64,000 bases of DNA from Lipingzhangella halophila (GCF_014203805.1 NZ_JACHJT010000002.1:744001-808000), one strand, 5' to 3'. Shown: positions 40,857-50,140, numbered from the stretch's first letter. Numbers and translations are program-made. The notes: generated by a model from the sequence alone, not told the origin.

Positions 40857-43520
40857 TCACAACACCGGAATGCCGGTGCCTGGATGCGCGACAGCGCAGT
40901 AGTGGCCGGCGGCTTGAAGGACGGAACCTGCGCGCCTCCATCGGAATGTCCCACTGCGCAGCTCCTCCAGTGGGCTGGTGGAGAGCTTCACCAGCACCGG
41001 GTCGTCGGACTCGGCCAGCGTGTGCAGGGTCCTGGCTGATGAGAGCTCCACCCCATCCATAGGTGGAAGGGATCGGACGCCAGTCATCGCGGCGGTGTGG
41101 GCGTCGAGGGCTCGGCAGCTATCCCGCCCTGTGAGGTCTCCTGGCCGAACTGGTTCGTCAGCCACTTCCACCGAGGCGGGCCCAGCCTTGGTCACCGCAG
41201 ACTCATCGTGGGACTCGAACATGGCCAGCGCTTCATACGCGGTCGCGGTAGCCGTGATGACCAGTGTGACTGTTGCCGCGAGGACACCCGGCCAGCGTCG
41301 CAGTGGAGGACGTGCTTCCCATGGCGCGCGCCCGGAGATCCGCCGAATAGTGGAGGCGAGAAGTCCGGACCCCCAAACGAGCGGCACGAGAATGGCAAGC
41401 ATAATGCAGCCCGCCACCGAGCCCAGCAGAGCTTCGGCGCTACCTGGGAACCCTCCTGACCAGCAGTCCAGCGATACCGGAGCGCGTGGGATGCAGCGCG
41501 CCGCTGCGATACCGGTGTGCAGAGCCGGAACGGTCAGAAACGCCTGGAGGAACGCGAAGATCGCGGTGACGTAGAGGACACGTGCGGATACGCATTGGCC
41601 GCCCAGCAGCCAGCCGAGGATGGCGGCGCAGACCGCGCCGAGGAGGAAGGCAATCAGGAACATGGGGAGCAGGCCAAGGAGCAGGCCGGTATCAGGGTCG
41701 GGGCCAGATTCCGCCGTCTTGACGGAGCTCCGTAGCCACGGCATCAGTACGGCCGTGGCCGTACTCGTGCAGAGTCCCGTCAAGATCGCGGCGGCGAGTG
41801 GCAGCCAGGTCGGGCACAGCCGTCGGCCCGCTGGCATCGAGCGCGGCCCCGAATCCTCCGGTGCCCTCCGCCATGCGAGCCAGGCCAGCAGAGGCAGTGC
41901 GGAACCGAGACCGGCCGCCGCGACGAGCCAAATGCGGCCCGTTGTGATGACCTGGCCTATCATCCCAGTGAGGATGTACTCCCAGCGGTTGGGCGCCAGC
42001 GAGGCCATCGCCACCGTTGGGAACCACGTCACAAGGACGAGGCCGAGGAGCAAGCCACCTACTGCTGCGGCGAACCACATCGGCCAGCGGCGCTGGGAGA
42101 TGGACAGCCAGATGGCCGCGGAACCGGAGATCCAGCGGATGACGAGGGCACATCCACCCAGCAGGAGCACTCCCTGGAAGAGGCCCGCGCCGGGAGCGAG
42201 GAGGAGCTCATAGCCCCAGCTCGTCGGGGGGAAACCGGGCTGTAGCAGTTGGCCGAGGAGTAGACCTCCGGTGAGGCTGAGCGCTATCGCCCAGGTTCGT
42301 GGTCGCGGCGCGTCCGTGATGCGGGAGCCAAGCACCGACCGCCACAGGACCGTGACCAGGATGACTGCCAATGGCAGGCTAACGGTGATCGTGATGAGAC
42401 TCTCAGCGGCTTGAGTATGGGAGTTGAGGCGGAAAGCAAGGTGCTCGAGTCCGAAGTAGGCCATACTGGCCGCGCACCCGGCGTATGCCACATCGACGAG
42501 TTCCCCGCTTAGAAGACGGGCTGGCTTTTCGATGACCGCCTTTCGCTCATCGGGGGGTGGGTGTCGACTGAGCAGCGCATGCCACCAGCGGCGCGGGGAG
42601 TGGGCGTGTGCCGCCGGTCCCATGACGTGCAGCAGGCCCAGGAGTTCCGCGCCGATCTCGGGCCGTTCGGCCGCTCGCACGTCGGCGTAGTACTCGCGGA
42701 CCTGTAGTACCCGTGAGCGGGCGTATCTCAGTAGCGCCAGCGAGATGAGCAATGGCAGCCCCACACGGAGGGCCGTTTGCGGAACAAGCGTCAGGAGGAC
42801 CAGGGCTGCCGTCGCCACGATGCAGAAACCCCACCAGATGGAGATGGTGAGATAGGTGATGTCGATGTCGCGGTTGCGGACATGGGCGGCCTCGTGGTGG
42901 ATGACCGCGGCTGCCCGTGCTGGCCTGGTCCTCGTCGGCGCTTCGGTCGCGAGTAGAGACCTGTCGACCGCCACCCAGTAGCGGGTCCACGCACCGAAGG
43001 CTCGGGCCCCTCCCGCCGTCCCAGGCGTGATGAGTAGTCTCGTCCGACCGCGGCTCGTTCCCATGGCGGTGCGCAGCTCGGTATCAGCGCGGTCGTACAG
43101 TGCCGCGTGGCTCTCCCGGGGCAGGGGCGCCAACCGGCGGAGCAGGACGTGGGGGTAGATGGTGTAGAGGAGTACACCGAGCAGGAGCGGCGCGAGCATG
43201 ACGAGCACGAGCAGCGCGGTGTCGGCTCTTGTCGCCGCGGCCGCACAGGATGTGAACGTGTCGAGTAACTCCTCGCTGGTCTGCTCGGACACCCGGGCCT
43301 GCGCTTCGGCCACGCATTCCTCCCGGCCGTGCGGGGGCAGCACCCCCGCGGCCCGGCCGAGGCTGACCAGCGGTAGAGCTAGCGGAAGGCTCATGCCCGC
43401 GGTGGCCGTGATCAGGACAAGAAACCGTACTCCCGTCGCCGACGGCAGCAGGAACGCGTCATCATGAACGGCCGGTACGGATCGGTCCGCTCCTTCAGCG
43501 CTCGAAGGAGGTGTCGTCAT
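40857..43520 (-). CDS. Large polytopic M48-like zinc metalloprotease
   Basis: 887 residues from the ATG at 43520 (MTTPPSSAEGADRS). Zinc-site motif HEAAH at about residues 209-213 (VIHHEAAHVRNRDIDI) and a third-ligand candidate Glu at 276 (QVREYYADVRAAE), as in HtpX/Ste24-type M48 proteases. Two helices precede the catalytic domain, and about ten more follow it (residues 280-780), far more than HtpX. The final 110 residues are outside the membrane and hydrophilic with several Cys. Translation overlaps the small partner gene upstream, so they form one unit. Substrate unknown. Confidence 0.8.
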   Translation of the reverse strand: MTTPPSSAEGADRSVPAVHDDAFLLPSATGVRFLVLITATAGMSLPLALPLVSLGRAAGVLPPHGREECVAEAQARVSEQTSEELLDTFTSCAAAATRADTALLVLVMLAPLLLGVLLYTIYPHVLLRRLAPLPRESHAALYDRADTELRTAMGTSRGRTRLLITPGTAGGARAFGAWTRYWVAVDRSLLATEAPTRTRPARAAAVIHHEAAHVRNRDIDITYLTISIWWGFCIVATAALVLLTLVPQTALRVGLPLLISLALLRYARSRVLQVREYYADVRAAERPEIGAELLGLLHVMGPAAHAHSPRRWWHALLSRHPPPDERKAVIEKPARLLSGELVDVAYAGCAASMAYFGLEHLAFRLNSHTQAAESLITITVSLPLAVILVTVLWRSVLGSRITDAPRPRTWAIALSLTGGLLLGQLLQPGFPPTSWGYELLLAPGAGLFQGVLLLGGCALVIRWISGSAAIWLSISQRRWPMWFAAAVGGLLLGLVLVTWFPTVAMASLAPNRWEYILTGMIGQVITTGRIWLVAAAGLGSALPLLAWLAWRRAPEDSGPRSMPAGRRLCPTWLPLAAAILTGLCTSTATAVLMPWLRSSVKTAESGPDPDTGLLLGLLPMFLIAFLLGAVCAAILGWLLGGQCVSARVLYVTAIFAFLQAFLTVPALHTGIAAARCIPRAPVSLDCWSGGFPGSAEALLGSVAGCIMLAILVPLVWGSGLLASTIRRISGRAPWEARPPLRRWPGVLAATVTLVITATATAYEALAMFESHDESAVTKAGPASVEVADEPVRPGDLTGRDSCRALDAHTAAMTGVRSLPPMDGVELSSARTLHTLAESDDPVLVKLSTSPLEELRSGTFRWRRAGSVLQAAGHYCAVAHPGTGIPVL

Positions 43521-43995
43521 GATCGGTGGACCTTCCCAGTTCCCTGACGATCGCGGCGGCGAGCTTCCCGGCCTGTTCGGCCTCGATTCCGGAGCGAACG
43601 GCATGAGCGGTGATCGCCCGGGTCACGGCCGCGGTTTGCTCGGGCCGGACCGGAGTGAGCATGGTGTCCGTGTCTGGTTTGGGGGTCCGGGACAGACCCA
43701 CGCGTGACAGCAGCGCTGACCAGGCGCGTTGCCACCAGGGGCGGAGAATGTCGGTGAGCGTTCCCGCGGCCAGTTCGGTGAGGACACTCAGTACGACTCC
43801 TGTGACCAGGCCAACAGCCACGCCGCCAAAACCCAGAGGATTGTCGTCTGCCCGAGGGGCGCTTCCCCGGGCGCGGAAGTCGTCGCGTACGTGCTCGTAG
43901 TGGGACAGTTCCTCGGGAGCGGAATGAGCGATGACGCACTTGGCGACGGCGTCAATCGTCGGGTCCGCGTTATGCGAGGAGGGCGAAGCGGTCAT
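43495..43995 (-). CDS. Small membrane protein paired with the M48-like protease
   Basis: 166 residues from the ATG at 43995, which has AGGAGG upstream. Residues 10-50 are a helical soluble domain (TIDAVAKCVIAHSAPEELSH), 58-85 one hydrophobic helix (GFGGVAVGLVTGVVLSVLTE), then an amphipathic stretch and a helical C-terminus (VTRAITAHAVRSGIEAEQAG). No family recognised. It overlaps the protease start by 26 bases. It might regulate the protease or present substrates; that is inference. Confidence 0.7.
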   Translation of the reverse strand: MTASPSSHNADPTIDAVAKCVIAHSAPEELSHYEHVRDDFRARGSAPRADDNPLGFGGVAVGLVTGVVLSVLTELAAGTLTDILRPWWQRAWSALLSRVGLSRTPKPDTDTMLTPVRPEQTAAVTRAITAHAVRSGIEAEQAGKLAAAIVRELGRSTDHDDTSFER

Positions 43996-44253
43996 GTGGT
44001 CATACCTCCTGGATGCTTTGGTGTGCCGCAGGCTAGCGTGAACTTTGTTGCGGCTGTGGTGATTTCGGGAAAACAGCCCTGATAAGGGGAAATTGGCGTG
44101 GACGTACTTAGCTGGTGCGACTCCCCGAGACGATTCCGTGGTTCCCTTTGTCAATGTGTGGTCTCAGGAGATCCTTGACCATTCGTTCTCAGGACACGGT
44201 TGACCGATATGCGGGATGATCGCCACTGAGGTTGTCGTGACTGGGGTCGTGGG
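43996..44253. promoter_or_regulatory. Upstream region of the protease pair
   Basis: 258 bp without a gene. It must contain the promoter of the leftward protease operon and the end of an IS481-type remnant. No clear operator was found. Confidence 0.35.
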
Positions 44254-44805
44254 GTGGGTGTGGATCAGCAGGCAGTGGCGGAGTACCGCTATCGGGCGGT
44301 GTGCGAGGTTCTGGGCGGTTCACTGATTGGTGAGGTAGCGGCGCGTTACGGCACCTCCCGGCAGTCGCTGCACACCTGGCGGCGGCGCTTCGAGTGGGAG
44401 GGCCGAAGCGGGCTGGTCGACCGTTCCCGACGCCCGCTCACCAGCCCGGGGCGTCTTGATGCCGAGGTGGAGGCGCTAATCTGCCAGCTTCGTCGCCGGC
44501 ATCCCCGCTGGGGAGCCCGGCGCATCGGCTACGAGCTCACCCGGCGCGCGGCCGAGTCGGCGCCGTCGCGGGCGTCGGTGCACCGCGCGCTGGTCCGCAA
44601 CGGGCTGATCACCCCAGGTCCAACGACACAAGCGCACGTATAAGCGCTGGCAGCGCCACGAGCCGATGCACCTGTGGCAGCTCGACATCGCCGGCGGCGT
44701 CCCGCTGGCCGACGGCCGCTCGTGCAAGCTGGTGACCGGGATCGACGACCACTCCCGGTTCCTGGTCATCGCCACGGTTCTGACGGCGCCCTCGACGCGG
44801 CCGTC
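44254..44805 (+). pseudogene. IS481-family transposase, 5' fragment, frameshifted
   Basis: Starts QQAVAEYRYRAVCEVLGGS with a HTH (AARYGTSRQSLHTWRRRFE), then RHPRWGARRIGYELTRRAA. A frameshift near 44615 leads to KRTYKRWQRHEPMHLWQLDI and LVTGIDDHSRFLVIATVL, the rve-type catalytic region with its first two Asp. It ends near 44800 where another transposase begins. Confidence 0.8.
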
Positions 44806-45685
44806 GGCGCCTACCTGGACCGGCGCAACCGAAGCGTCCCCGGCGAGGACGACCCCACCTCCCCGCCCCGGCGCAGCGCGATCGCCGTCGACGGCAAGAC
44901 ACTGAAAGGCTCGGCCCGCCTGGACCGTCCCCGGCGCCACCAGCTCTCGGCCCTGGCCCACAACCCGCCGACCACCATCGCCCAAGCTGAGGTGGGCTCC
45001 AAGACCAACGAGACCCGCCACTTCCGCCCACTGCTGCGCGAGCTGGATCCGGCCGGGGCCGTGATCACCTTCGATGCCCTGCACACCGTCAAAGACCACT
45101 TGTCGTGGCTGGTCGAGACCAAGAACGCGGACTACGTCGCGGTGGTCAAGACCAACCAGCCCACCGCCCACCGCCAGATCTCCCGGTTGCCCTGGGCCGA
45201 GGTCCCCCGCCCACAGTGCCTTACAGACCGCCCACGGCCGCCGCGAGTCCCGTTCGATCAAGACCCTGGCCATCGCCCAGAACCTCGGCGGGATCGCTTT
45301 TCCCCGCGCCCGGCTCGCGATCCGGCTCCACCGCCGCCGCAGGCCGGCGGGCCGTCCCTAGACCCGAGAGACGGTCTATACCGTCACCAGCCTGGACGCC
45401 CACCAGGCCGGCCCGGCGGAGCTGGTCTCCTACCTGAGCGGACATTGGGCCATAGAGAACTCCAGCCACCACGTCCGCGACGGCACCTTCGGCGAGGACG
45501 CCTCCACTGTGCACAGCGGGGCCGCGCCCCGCGCTATGGTCACCTTCCGCAACTTGGCCATCGGTGTCCTCAAGACCGCGGGGGCGCACAACCTCGCCAA
45601 GACCACCCGCGCGATCCGGGACCTGCCCGAACGAGCGCTGCCCTTCTTCGGGATCAGCTACAAACCCGACACTTCAGGAACTTGA
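44806..45685 (+). pseudogene. ISAs1-family transposase, fragment with frameshifts
   Basis: Matches the ISAs1 type: SAIAVDGKTLKGSARL, ITFDALHTVKDHLSWLVETK and YVAVVKTNQPT, then in another frame ETVYTVTSLDAHQAGPAELV and GHWAIENSSHHVRDGTFGED, ending at the TGA 45683-45685. The N-terminus is missing and at least two frames are needed. Fused directly to the IS481 remnant. Confidence 0.8.
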
Positions 45686-45700
45686 ACAAGCCCTGCAGGC

Positions 45701-45740
45701 GCAGTGGGCCCGTAGCATGATCATGCTACGGGCCCACTGC
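45701..45740. terminator. Perfect hairpin behind the integrase gene
   Basis: Two perfect 20-bp arms with no loop (45701-45720 and 45721-45740; GTGGGCCCGTAG core). It lies 21 bp after the integrase stop on the minus strand and probably ends its transcript, and also blocks read-in from the transposase remnant. Confidence 0.7.
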
Positions 45741-45761
45741 ATAGTTCATGGGGCGGCACAG

Positions 45762-47117
45762 TCAGGAAACGTTGCTCTGCTTGCGTCCTCCGCGTTCTCG
45801 GATGTTGACGAGTGCTTCGAGGGCTGTGTCATCGGCTTCGGGCAAGGTGTGCAGATAGAGTTCGGTCGTCGTGACCGAAGCATGTCCCAAGCGGTCTCTC
45901 ACCACGGCGAGGTCGGCACCGCCTGCCAGAAGCCACGAGGCGTGAGCGTGTCTTAGCTGGTGAGGGGTCATCGTTTTCGGTAAACCGGCCCTCTCGCGAG
46001 CTGGGTGCCAGATATTCTTCCGGAACCAGTTCGCGGGGATGTGCCCATCGGTGTGGACACTACGTCGCTTGCGCGGATTATCCTTGCCCTCCGCGCGCCG
46101 AGTAGCGCGGTAGTGAGCGAACGCTGCTCGGCAGTACTCGCAACGGCACTTTCCGTTGGTATACGCGGTTGTTGTCCCGTGCCGGTACCTCCGTCCCTTG
46201 TCGTTCGGGGCGGTGAGTCCAAGATCAGCTCTATCAGGTACGCCAGGAACGGGAGATTCGGGCAGTTGCTCGGGAAAGTTGAAGAGTAAGTCGTTTTCTC
46301 GGATCCCGTTAGCCATAGCGAAAGCCAGGATCTTTCTCACCAGAGAGCGCGTTAGCTTGAATCGTCGGAAGTTCCCATTTTTGGTGTAGTCCTTGACTAG
46401 GAACCGGTCCTCGGTCGGATGATCCTTCCTGCGCAGCTCCACCATGGAGCGGCTGACAGTGAGAATCCCTGTGTCCCGGTCAAGGTCCTTCAGGCGAAGC
46501 TCACTGAGTTCTCCCCATCTGAGTCCTGACTCGATGTCCAGCTCCACCATGAGCTTGAAACGCTCGCCCTCGATCTCATTGAGAAAATCGGAGAACTGTT
46601 CCGGGGTGAGGATGTCGAACTTCCTCTTCCCTATAGTGGGAAGGGTGACGCCCTTGCAGGGGTTGATGAATGTCACCTGGTTGACCATCGCGGAAGCGAA
46701 GACCGCAGAAAGGATCGTGGTCATGCGGTGTATGCTTGATGCGGCGAGTCCCTCTTTCTCGCAATCACGAACCCAGCTTTGAATGTGCTGGGGAAGGATC
46801 TCGTTCATTCGCATCCTTCCGAATTCCGGCACGAGGTGAGCGTTTATTACGTATGAAACATTCTGCCTGGTGGATTCCTCCATGACATGATTGTCGAGCC
46901 ACGTGTCCAGTGCGTACTCGGCGAAACGTTGGCGTCCGTGCTTGGTGCTGGTGACTCGACCTTCGGCTACCTTGGACTCTGCGCGCTGCCAAGCCTTCTC
47001 AGCTTCCCGCTCGCTGTCGAAGGTGCCTGCTGACCGTGCTTTCCCCTTGATGTCCAGGTAGATCGCTGTGTATCGGATCCGGTCGTTCTTCCTGACGCGC
47101 CTTGTCACGTAGCCCAT
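45762..47117 (-). CDS. int: Tyrosine site-specific integrase of the island
   Basis: 451 residues. N-terminal arm-binding domain ([21 protein letters not shown]), core-binding SAM-like domain at about 62-150, and catalytic domain from 165. Catalytic residues are R200 ([13 protein letters not shown]), Lys in the 240s (KDYTKNGNF), H386 and R389 (HQLRHAHAS), H411 (LGHASVTTT) and nucleophile Y421 (ELYLHTL). Residues 310-350 are an insertion with three cysteines (C324, C326, C329: [18 protein letters not shown]) not found in standard integrases. Base composition looks lower in GC than neighbours. It would recombine the two 45-bp repeats. Confidence 0.93.
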   Translation of the reverse strand: MGYVTRRVRKNDRIRYTAIYLDIKGKARSAGTFDSEREAEKAWQRAESKVAEGRVTSTKHGRQRFAEYALDTWLDNHVMEESTRQNVSYVINAHLVPEFGRMRMNEILPQHIQSWVRDCEKEGLAASSIHRMTTILSAVFASAMVNQVTFINPCKGVTLPTIGKRKFDILTPEQFSDFLNEIEGERFKLMVELDIESGLRWGELSELRLKDLDRDTGILTVSRSMVELRRKDHPTEDRFLVKDYTKNGNFRRFKLTRSLVRKILAFAMANGIRENDLLFNFPEQLPESPVPGVPDRADLGLTAPNDKGRRYRHGTTTAYTNGKCRCEYCRAAFAHYRATRRAEGKDNPRKRRSVHTDGHIPANWFRKNIWHPARERAGLPKTMTPHQLRHAHASWLLAGGADLAVVRDRLGHASVTTTELYLHTLPEADDTALEALVNIRERGGRKQSNVS

Positions 47118-47457
47118 CTCAGAGCTCCACCTCGTTGGATTGAGGATGTGCTGCGAATGTGCACGCGTGGTTCGCTAAGCCGACGTTGACGGCCATGGCT
47201 GAGTAACAAGGGAGAGGGCGAGACATGTGACCCCTGAATCCCAAGTCATTCGTCACTGTCGGTGACAAGCGCGAAGGAAGTGCCAGGCCTGTGAGGAAGA
47301 ACGTTGAGAAGGATCCGGCAGCTTCTCGCTGGTTCGTGATTGGTTGGTGGCAAGGGGCGACACGGGCCGGGATGCCGTAGCATCCAGCGATAGCTGACGT
47401 AAGGGATGACCTGCAAATAACCCAAATCTTGGGCCGATGTGTTGTTTCAGAGATTTG
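47118..47457. promoter_or_regulatory. Integrase upstream region / attP arm
   Basis: 340 bp with no gene. It should hold the integrase promoter and arm-type binding sites. An inverted repeat GTCAC-TGTCG-GTGAC lies near 47257-47271. In the circle it would join the 109 bp left of the excisionase gene across attP. Confidence 0.45.
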
Positions 47458-47502
47458 CTGATAAGGATGAGGCCCCAGGTTCAAGTCCTGGTACGCCCAC
47501 AC
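47458..47502. repeat. attR: right end of the island (45-bp copy of the tRNA-Ile 3' end)
   Basis: Identical to 23368-23412. It contains only the anticodon-loop-to-3' part of tRNA-Ile, so it is not a tRNA gene; the preceding base and those after it differ from the left copy. Confidence 0.93.
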
Positions 47503-47556
47503 GTTTACGCAGGTCAGGGTCTGGTCTTCCCGAGTTGGGAGCCAGATCCTTTGTTT

Positions 47557-47599
47557 TTGTCCGTCGTTTGTCAGCGAGAACGGCGCGGTGGCGCCCGGC
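47557..47599. repeat. 43-bp repeat, copy A
   Basis: Matches 50098-50140 with one mismatch (TTGTCCGTCGTTTGTCAG core) in the same orientation. Read on the minus strand both encode PGATAPFSLTNDG, so they are probably remnants of one gene or element. Confidence 0.7.
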
Positions 47600-47684
47600 A
47601 CGCCGCGGACATGGGCGAACTCGGGCGGCACCAGACGGACCGCCGGCTCGGTGTCCGGTTCGTGGGTTGAGGGTCGCTTGAGGG

Positions 47685-47830
47685 GTGGATCTTGACCGGG
47701 GCGCCACCCAAGGCGCACCTGAGGCGGTGCAGGTCGCCGACCGCTGGCACCTGTGGAAGAACCTCGCCGAGGCGGTGGAACGCGTCGTCGCCCGCTACAA
47801 GCACCGGCTGGGACCCACCTCTCCCAGAGC
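47685..47830 (+). pseudogene. ISL3-family transposase, short fragment
   Basis: About 45 codons reading [20 protein letters not shown] and [14 protein letters not shown], the well-conserved ISL3 catalytic-domain segment. Nothing else of the element is recognised between here and 48054. Confidence 0.7.
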
Positions 47831-48054
47831 AGGCCCCGCAGTCGGCGGCCGTGCCGCCGGCCGCCCTGCCCGAGTACCGAGCCCCGGAAGGACCGCACCG
47901 CCCAGCGCACCCGCAAACGCCACGCCGCAGTGCAGGAGCTGCCGCATGCGGCCCGCTTGGCGGCGACCACGACCGCGCCATCCCGCTGCTCATGCTCACA
48001 TAAGGTCACCAACAGCCATCACCCGACGACTTTGGAATCGCCCTGGTCAGAAGC

Positions 48055-48360
48055 CTAGGACTCCAGGAGGAGCCGCCGCAGTTCGGCGGGGTCGTCCAGG
48101 GCGTCGTCGGGCAGGCTCCAGTAGGTCTCCACGTTGACGGTCCGGCCCTGGGCACGGTACGCGAAGCAGCGGCTGCCGGCGGTGCGCCATCGCTCGCGCC
48201 GCGAGACCGGGACCTTGGCGTAGACCGTGTCCATGACGATGGCGATCTGCCGGCCGCCGTAATCGATCGACCAGCCGCCGAAGAACCGGCGCAGTGATGT
48301 TTCGCTGTCGTCGCCGAGCAGGTCGAGCACGTGCTCGGCGAGGGTATGGCCGGCGCTCAC
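48055..48360 (-). CDS. TfoX N-terminal domain protein
   Basis: 101 residues with the TfoX/Sxy N-terminal pattern: [30 protein letters not shown] and a closing [18 protein letters not shown]. Free-standing versions are common in actinomycetes and of unknown role. The ATG overlaps the TetR stop. Third gene of a pfpI-tetR-tfoX operon. Confidence 0.8.
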   Translation of the reverse strand: MSAGHTLAEHVLDLLGDDSETSLRRFFGGWSIDYGGRQIAIVMDTVYAKVPVSRRERWRTAGSRCFAYRAQGRTVNVETYWSLPDDALDDPAELRRLLLES

Positions 48361-49010
48361 GGCCGCCGCCCGTAAGCGAGGACGTGCTCGATCTGGTGGT
48401 GGTAGGCACCGTCCAGCTCGTCGAGCCGGTCATGGCCGAGGGCGAGGGGGACGCCGTAGAACGCGGCCAGCAGGGCGGTGGTCGCCTGGTCGACGTCCGG
48501 ATCGTCCGGTCCCTGCCCCCAGGCCGTGGCCAGGTGGCGGGCGAATAGCTCGGACTGCGGCGTCGCCGGGACGGCCAGTGCCTCGTCGATGCCGAACACC
48601 AGCAGTCGTTCGGCGGCACTGATCTCGGGGGCCTCGCACAGGCCGGCCCCGCGCGCGACCTCGGCGGTGATCTCGAACCACATCTGTGGGCTCTCCCGGA
48701 TGGCCTCGGCGGTGCTGGTGAAGAACGCCCGCAGGAAGGGGGCGCCGTCGGGGTGGTGTGCGGCCTCCAGCGTGGTGCCGATCCGCCACAGGGCGATGTG
48801 GTAGGCGAGCAACTGGGCCTTCGACGTGAAATGGGCGAAGAACGTCGGTTCCGACACCTCCATCGCCGCTGTCAGTTCCCGGACCGAGATATCGGTGAAC
48901 GGCGTCGTTTCGATGCGCTCCTTCAGTGCCCTCCACAGCCCGACGCGCAGCCTGGCCCGTTTGCGCTCGCGCAGCGGGTACCGGTCCAGGCTGACCGCCG
49001 AGGTGCTCAT
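48357..49010 (-). CDS. TetR-family regulator
   Basis: 217 residues from the ATG at 49010. N-terminal HTH: LWRALKERIETTPFTDISVR then LTAAMEVSEPTFFAHFTSKAQLLAYHI (key motif VSEPTFFAHF). The C-terminal ligand domain is helical. Its start overlaps the PfpI stop and its stop overlaps tfoX, so all three are co-translated. It probably represses its own operon. Confidence 0.88.
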   Translation of the reverse strand: MSTSAVSLDRYPLRERKRARLRVGLWRALKERIETTPFTDISVRELTAAMEVSEPTFFAHFTSKAQLLAYHIALWRIGTTLEAAHHPDGAPFLRAFFTSTAEAIRESPQMWFEITAEVARGAGLCEAPEISAAERLLVFGIDEALAVPATPQSELFARHLATAWGQGPDDPDVDQATTALLAAFYGVPLALGHDRLDELDGAYHHQIEHVLAYGRRP

Positions 49011-49675
49011 TCGGGCACACCCCGCATCGCGTCGACCGTCGCGGCGGCCAGGGCGGCCGACGAGGCGGGGTTCTGGCCGGTGATCAGATTCCCGTCCCTG
49101 CGTACGTGCACGCTGAACGGTTCCGCCACCTCGACGGTGGCGTCCAGCTCGGCCAGGCGCTGCTGGAGCGAGAACGGTATGACGGCGTCGGCGCCGGCCA
49201 TGTTCTCCTCCGCGTCGCTGAAGGCGGTGATCGTCCGTCCGGAGACGAGCGGCTTGCCGTCGATGCCGGTCGCGTCGATCAGACCGGCCGAGCCGTGGCA
49301 GACGGCGGCCACGACCCCGCGGGCCGCCACGGCGGCGATGATCGCGGCGAGGTCCGGGTTCCCGGGGAAGTCCCACATCGTGCCATGGCCGCCCACGAGC
49401 AGGACGGCGTCATGGCGACCCGGGTCCACCTTCGCCAGCGCCTGTGTCCCCTCCAGCCATGTGTCCAGGTCGGGCACGGCTCCGGTCTCGAAGTCCGCGC
49501 TGTTCGGGTCGATGGGCGGGCGTCCCCCCAGGGGCGAGGCAACGGTCACGGTGAGTTCGGCGTCACGGAAGACCTGCAGCGGTGCGCAGATCTCCTCCAG
49601 CCACGCACCCGTGGGCAGGCCGGACTTCCCGAGCGTTCCGTGCGAGGTCACGATCATCAGCAAATGGCGATTCAT
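49007..49675 (-). CDS. DJ-1/PfpI-family protein (class I glutamine amidotransferase-like; Hsp31/glyoxalase III type)
   Basis: 222 residues. Nucleophile Cys126 in VVAAVCHGSAGL with His127 next to it, and Glu27/28 in PTGAWLEEICAP, the arrangement of Hsp31-type deglycase/glyoxalase III proteins. Start ATG 49675. The upstream 60 bp are AT-rich and probably carry the promoter and operator for the three-gene operon. May detoxify methylglyoxal (family-based inference). Confidence 0.85.
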   Translation of the reverse strand: MNRHLLMIVTSHGTLGKSGLPTGAWLEEICAPLQVFRDAELTVTVASPLGGRPPIDPNSADFETGAVPDLDTWLEGTQALAKVDPGRHDAVLLVGGHGTMWDFPGNPDLAAIIAAVAARGVVAAVCHGSAGLIDATGIDGKPLVSGRTITAFSDAEENMAGADAVIPFSLQQRLAELDATVEVAEPFSVHVRRDGNLITGQNPASSAALAAATVDAMRGVPE

Positions 49676-49736
49676 GACTTATGTATAGCAAGAACTTTTA
49701 GTCGACACAAGAAATTTGGTGGACGAGCGTGCAGGC

Positions 49737-49815
49737 TCATTTGGTGAGTTTTCCGTAGCGGATCAGGGTGCAGGTGAGGTAGTGGGCTGCTGTGTGCTCG
49801 TAGCCGCCCAGTCGT
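49737..49815 (-). pseudogene. Transposase C-terminal remnant
   Basis: A short tail GGYEHTAAHYLTCTLIRYGK ending in a stop at 49737, typical of IS5-type transposases; the rest is gone. From 49816 to 50208 no gene is seen apart from the 43-bp repeat. Confidence 0.5.
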
Positions 49816-50097
49816 ATCTGACAGACGCTCCACGGGCGACACGCGGCCAGACTACTGAGAGAACCAGATGAGACAGCTTCTCAACTACCTGGGGCAAGGA
49901 CGGTGAGCGATGACAGCGTCGCGATGGCCGTGAGAGCGGTCTGTAGCCGGAAGGTGTTATCGACCGACAGCCCAGTAAGATCTTGGACTGCTACCAGCGG
50001 TGATCGAAAGAATGGGCCTGCCGGCTCTCCGGCCGACAGGCCCTTTGGTTGAGGTTCACGGGTGCTTCGAGAGGTGGGTGTCAGTCTGCCTCATCCC

Positions 50098-50140
50098 TTG
50101 TCCGTCGTTTGTCAGTGAGAACGGCGCGGTGGCGCCCGGC
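50098..50140. repeat. 43-bp repeat, copy B
   Basis: Same orientation as 47557-47599, one mismatch. The two copies enclose the ISL3 remnant and the tfoX-tetR-pfpI operon. Confidence 0.7.

Noticed and set aside
23413-47457. A conjugative (FtsK/Tra-type) integrative element
   Set aside because: No FtsK-like translocase, relaxase or Rep protein was recognised in the island.
47458-47502. A second tRNA-Ile
   Set aside because: Only the anticodon-loop-to-3' part is present; the 5' acceptor strand and D-arm are missing, so it is an attachment repeat.
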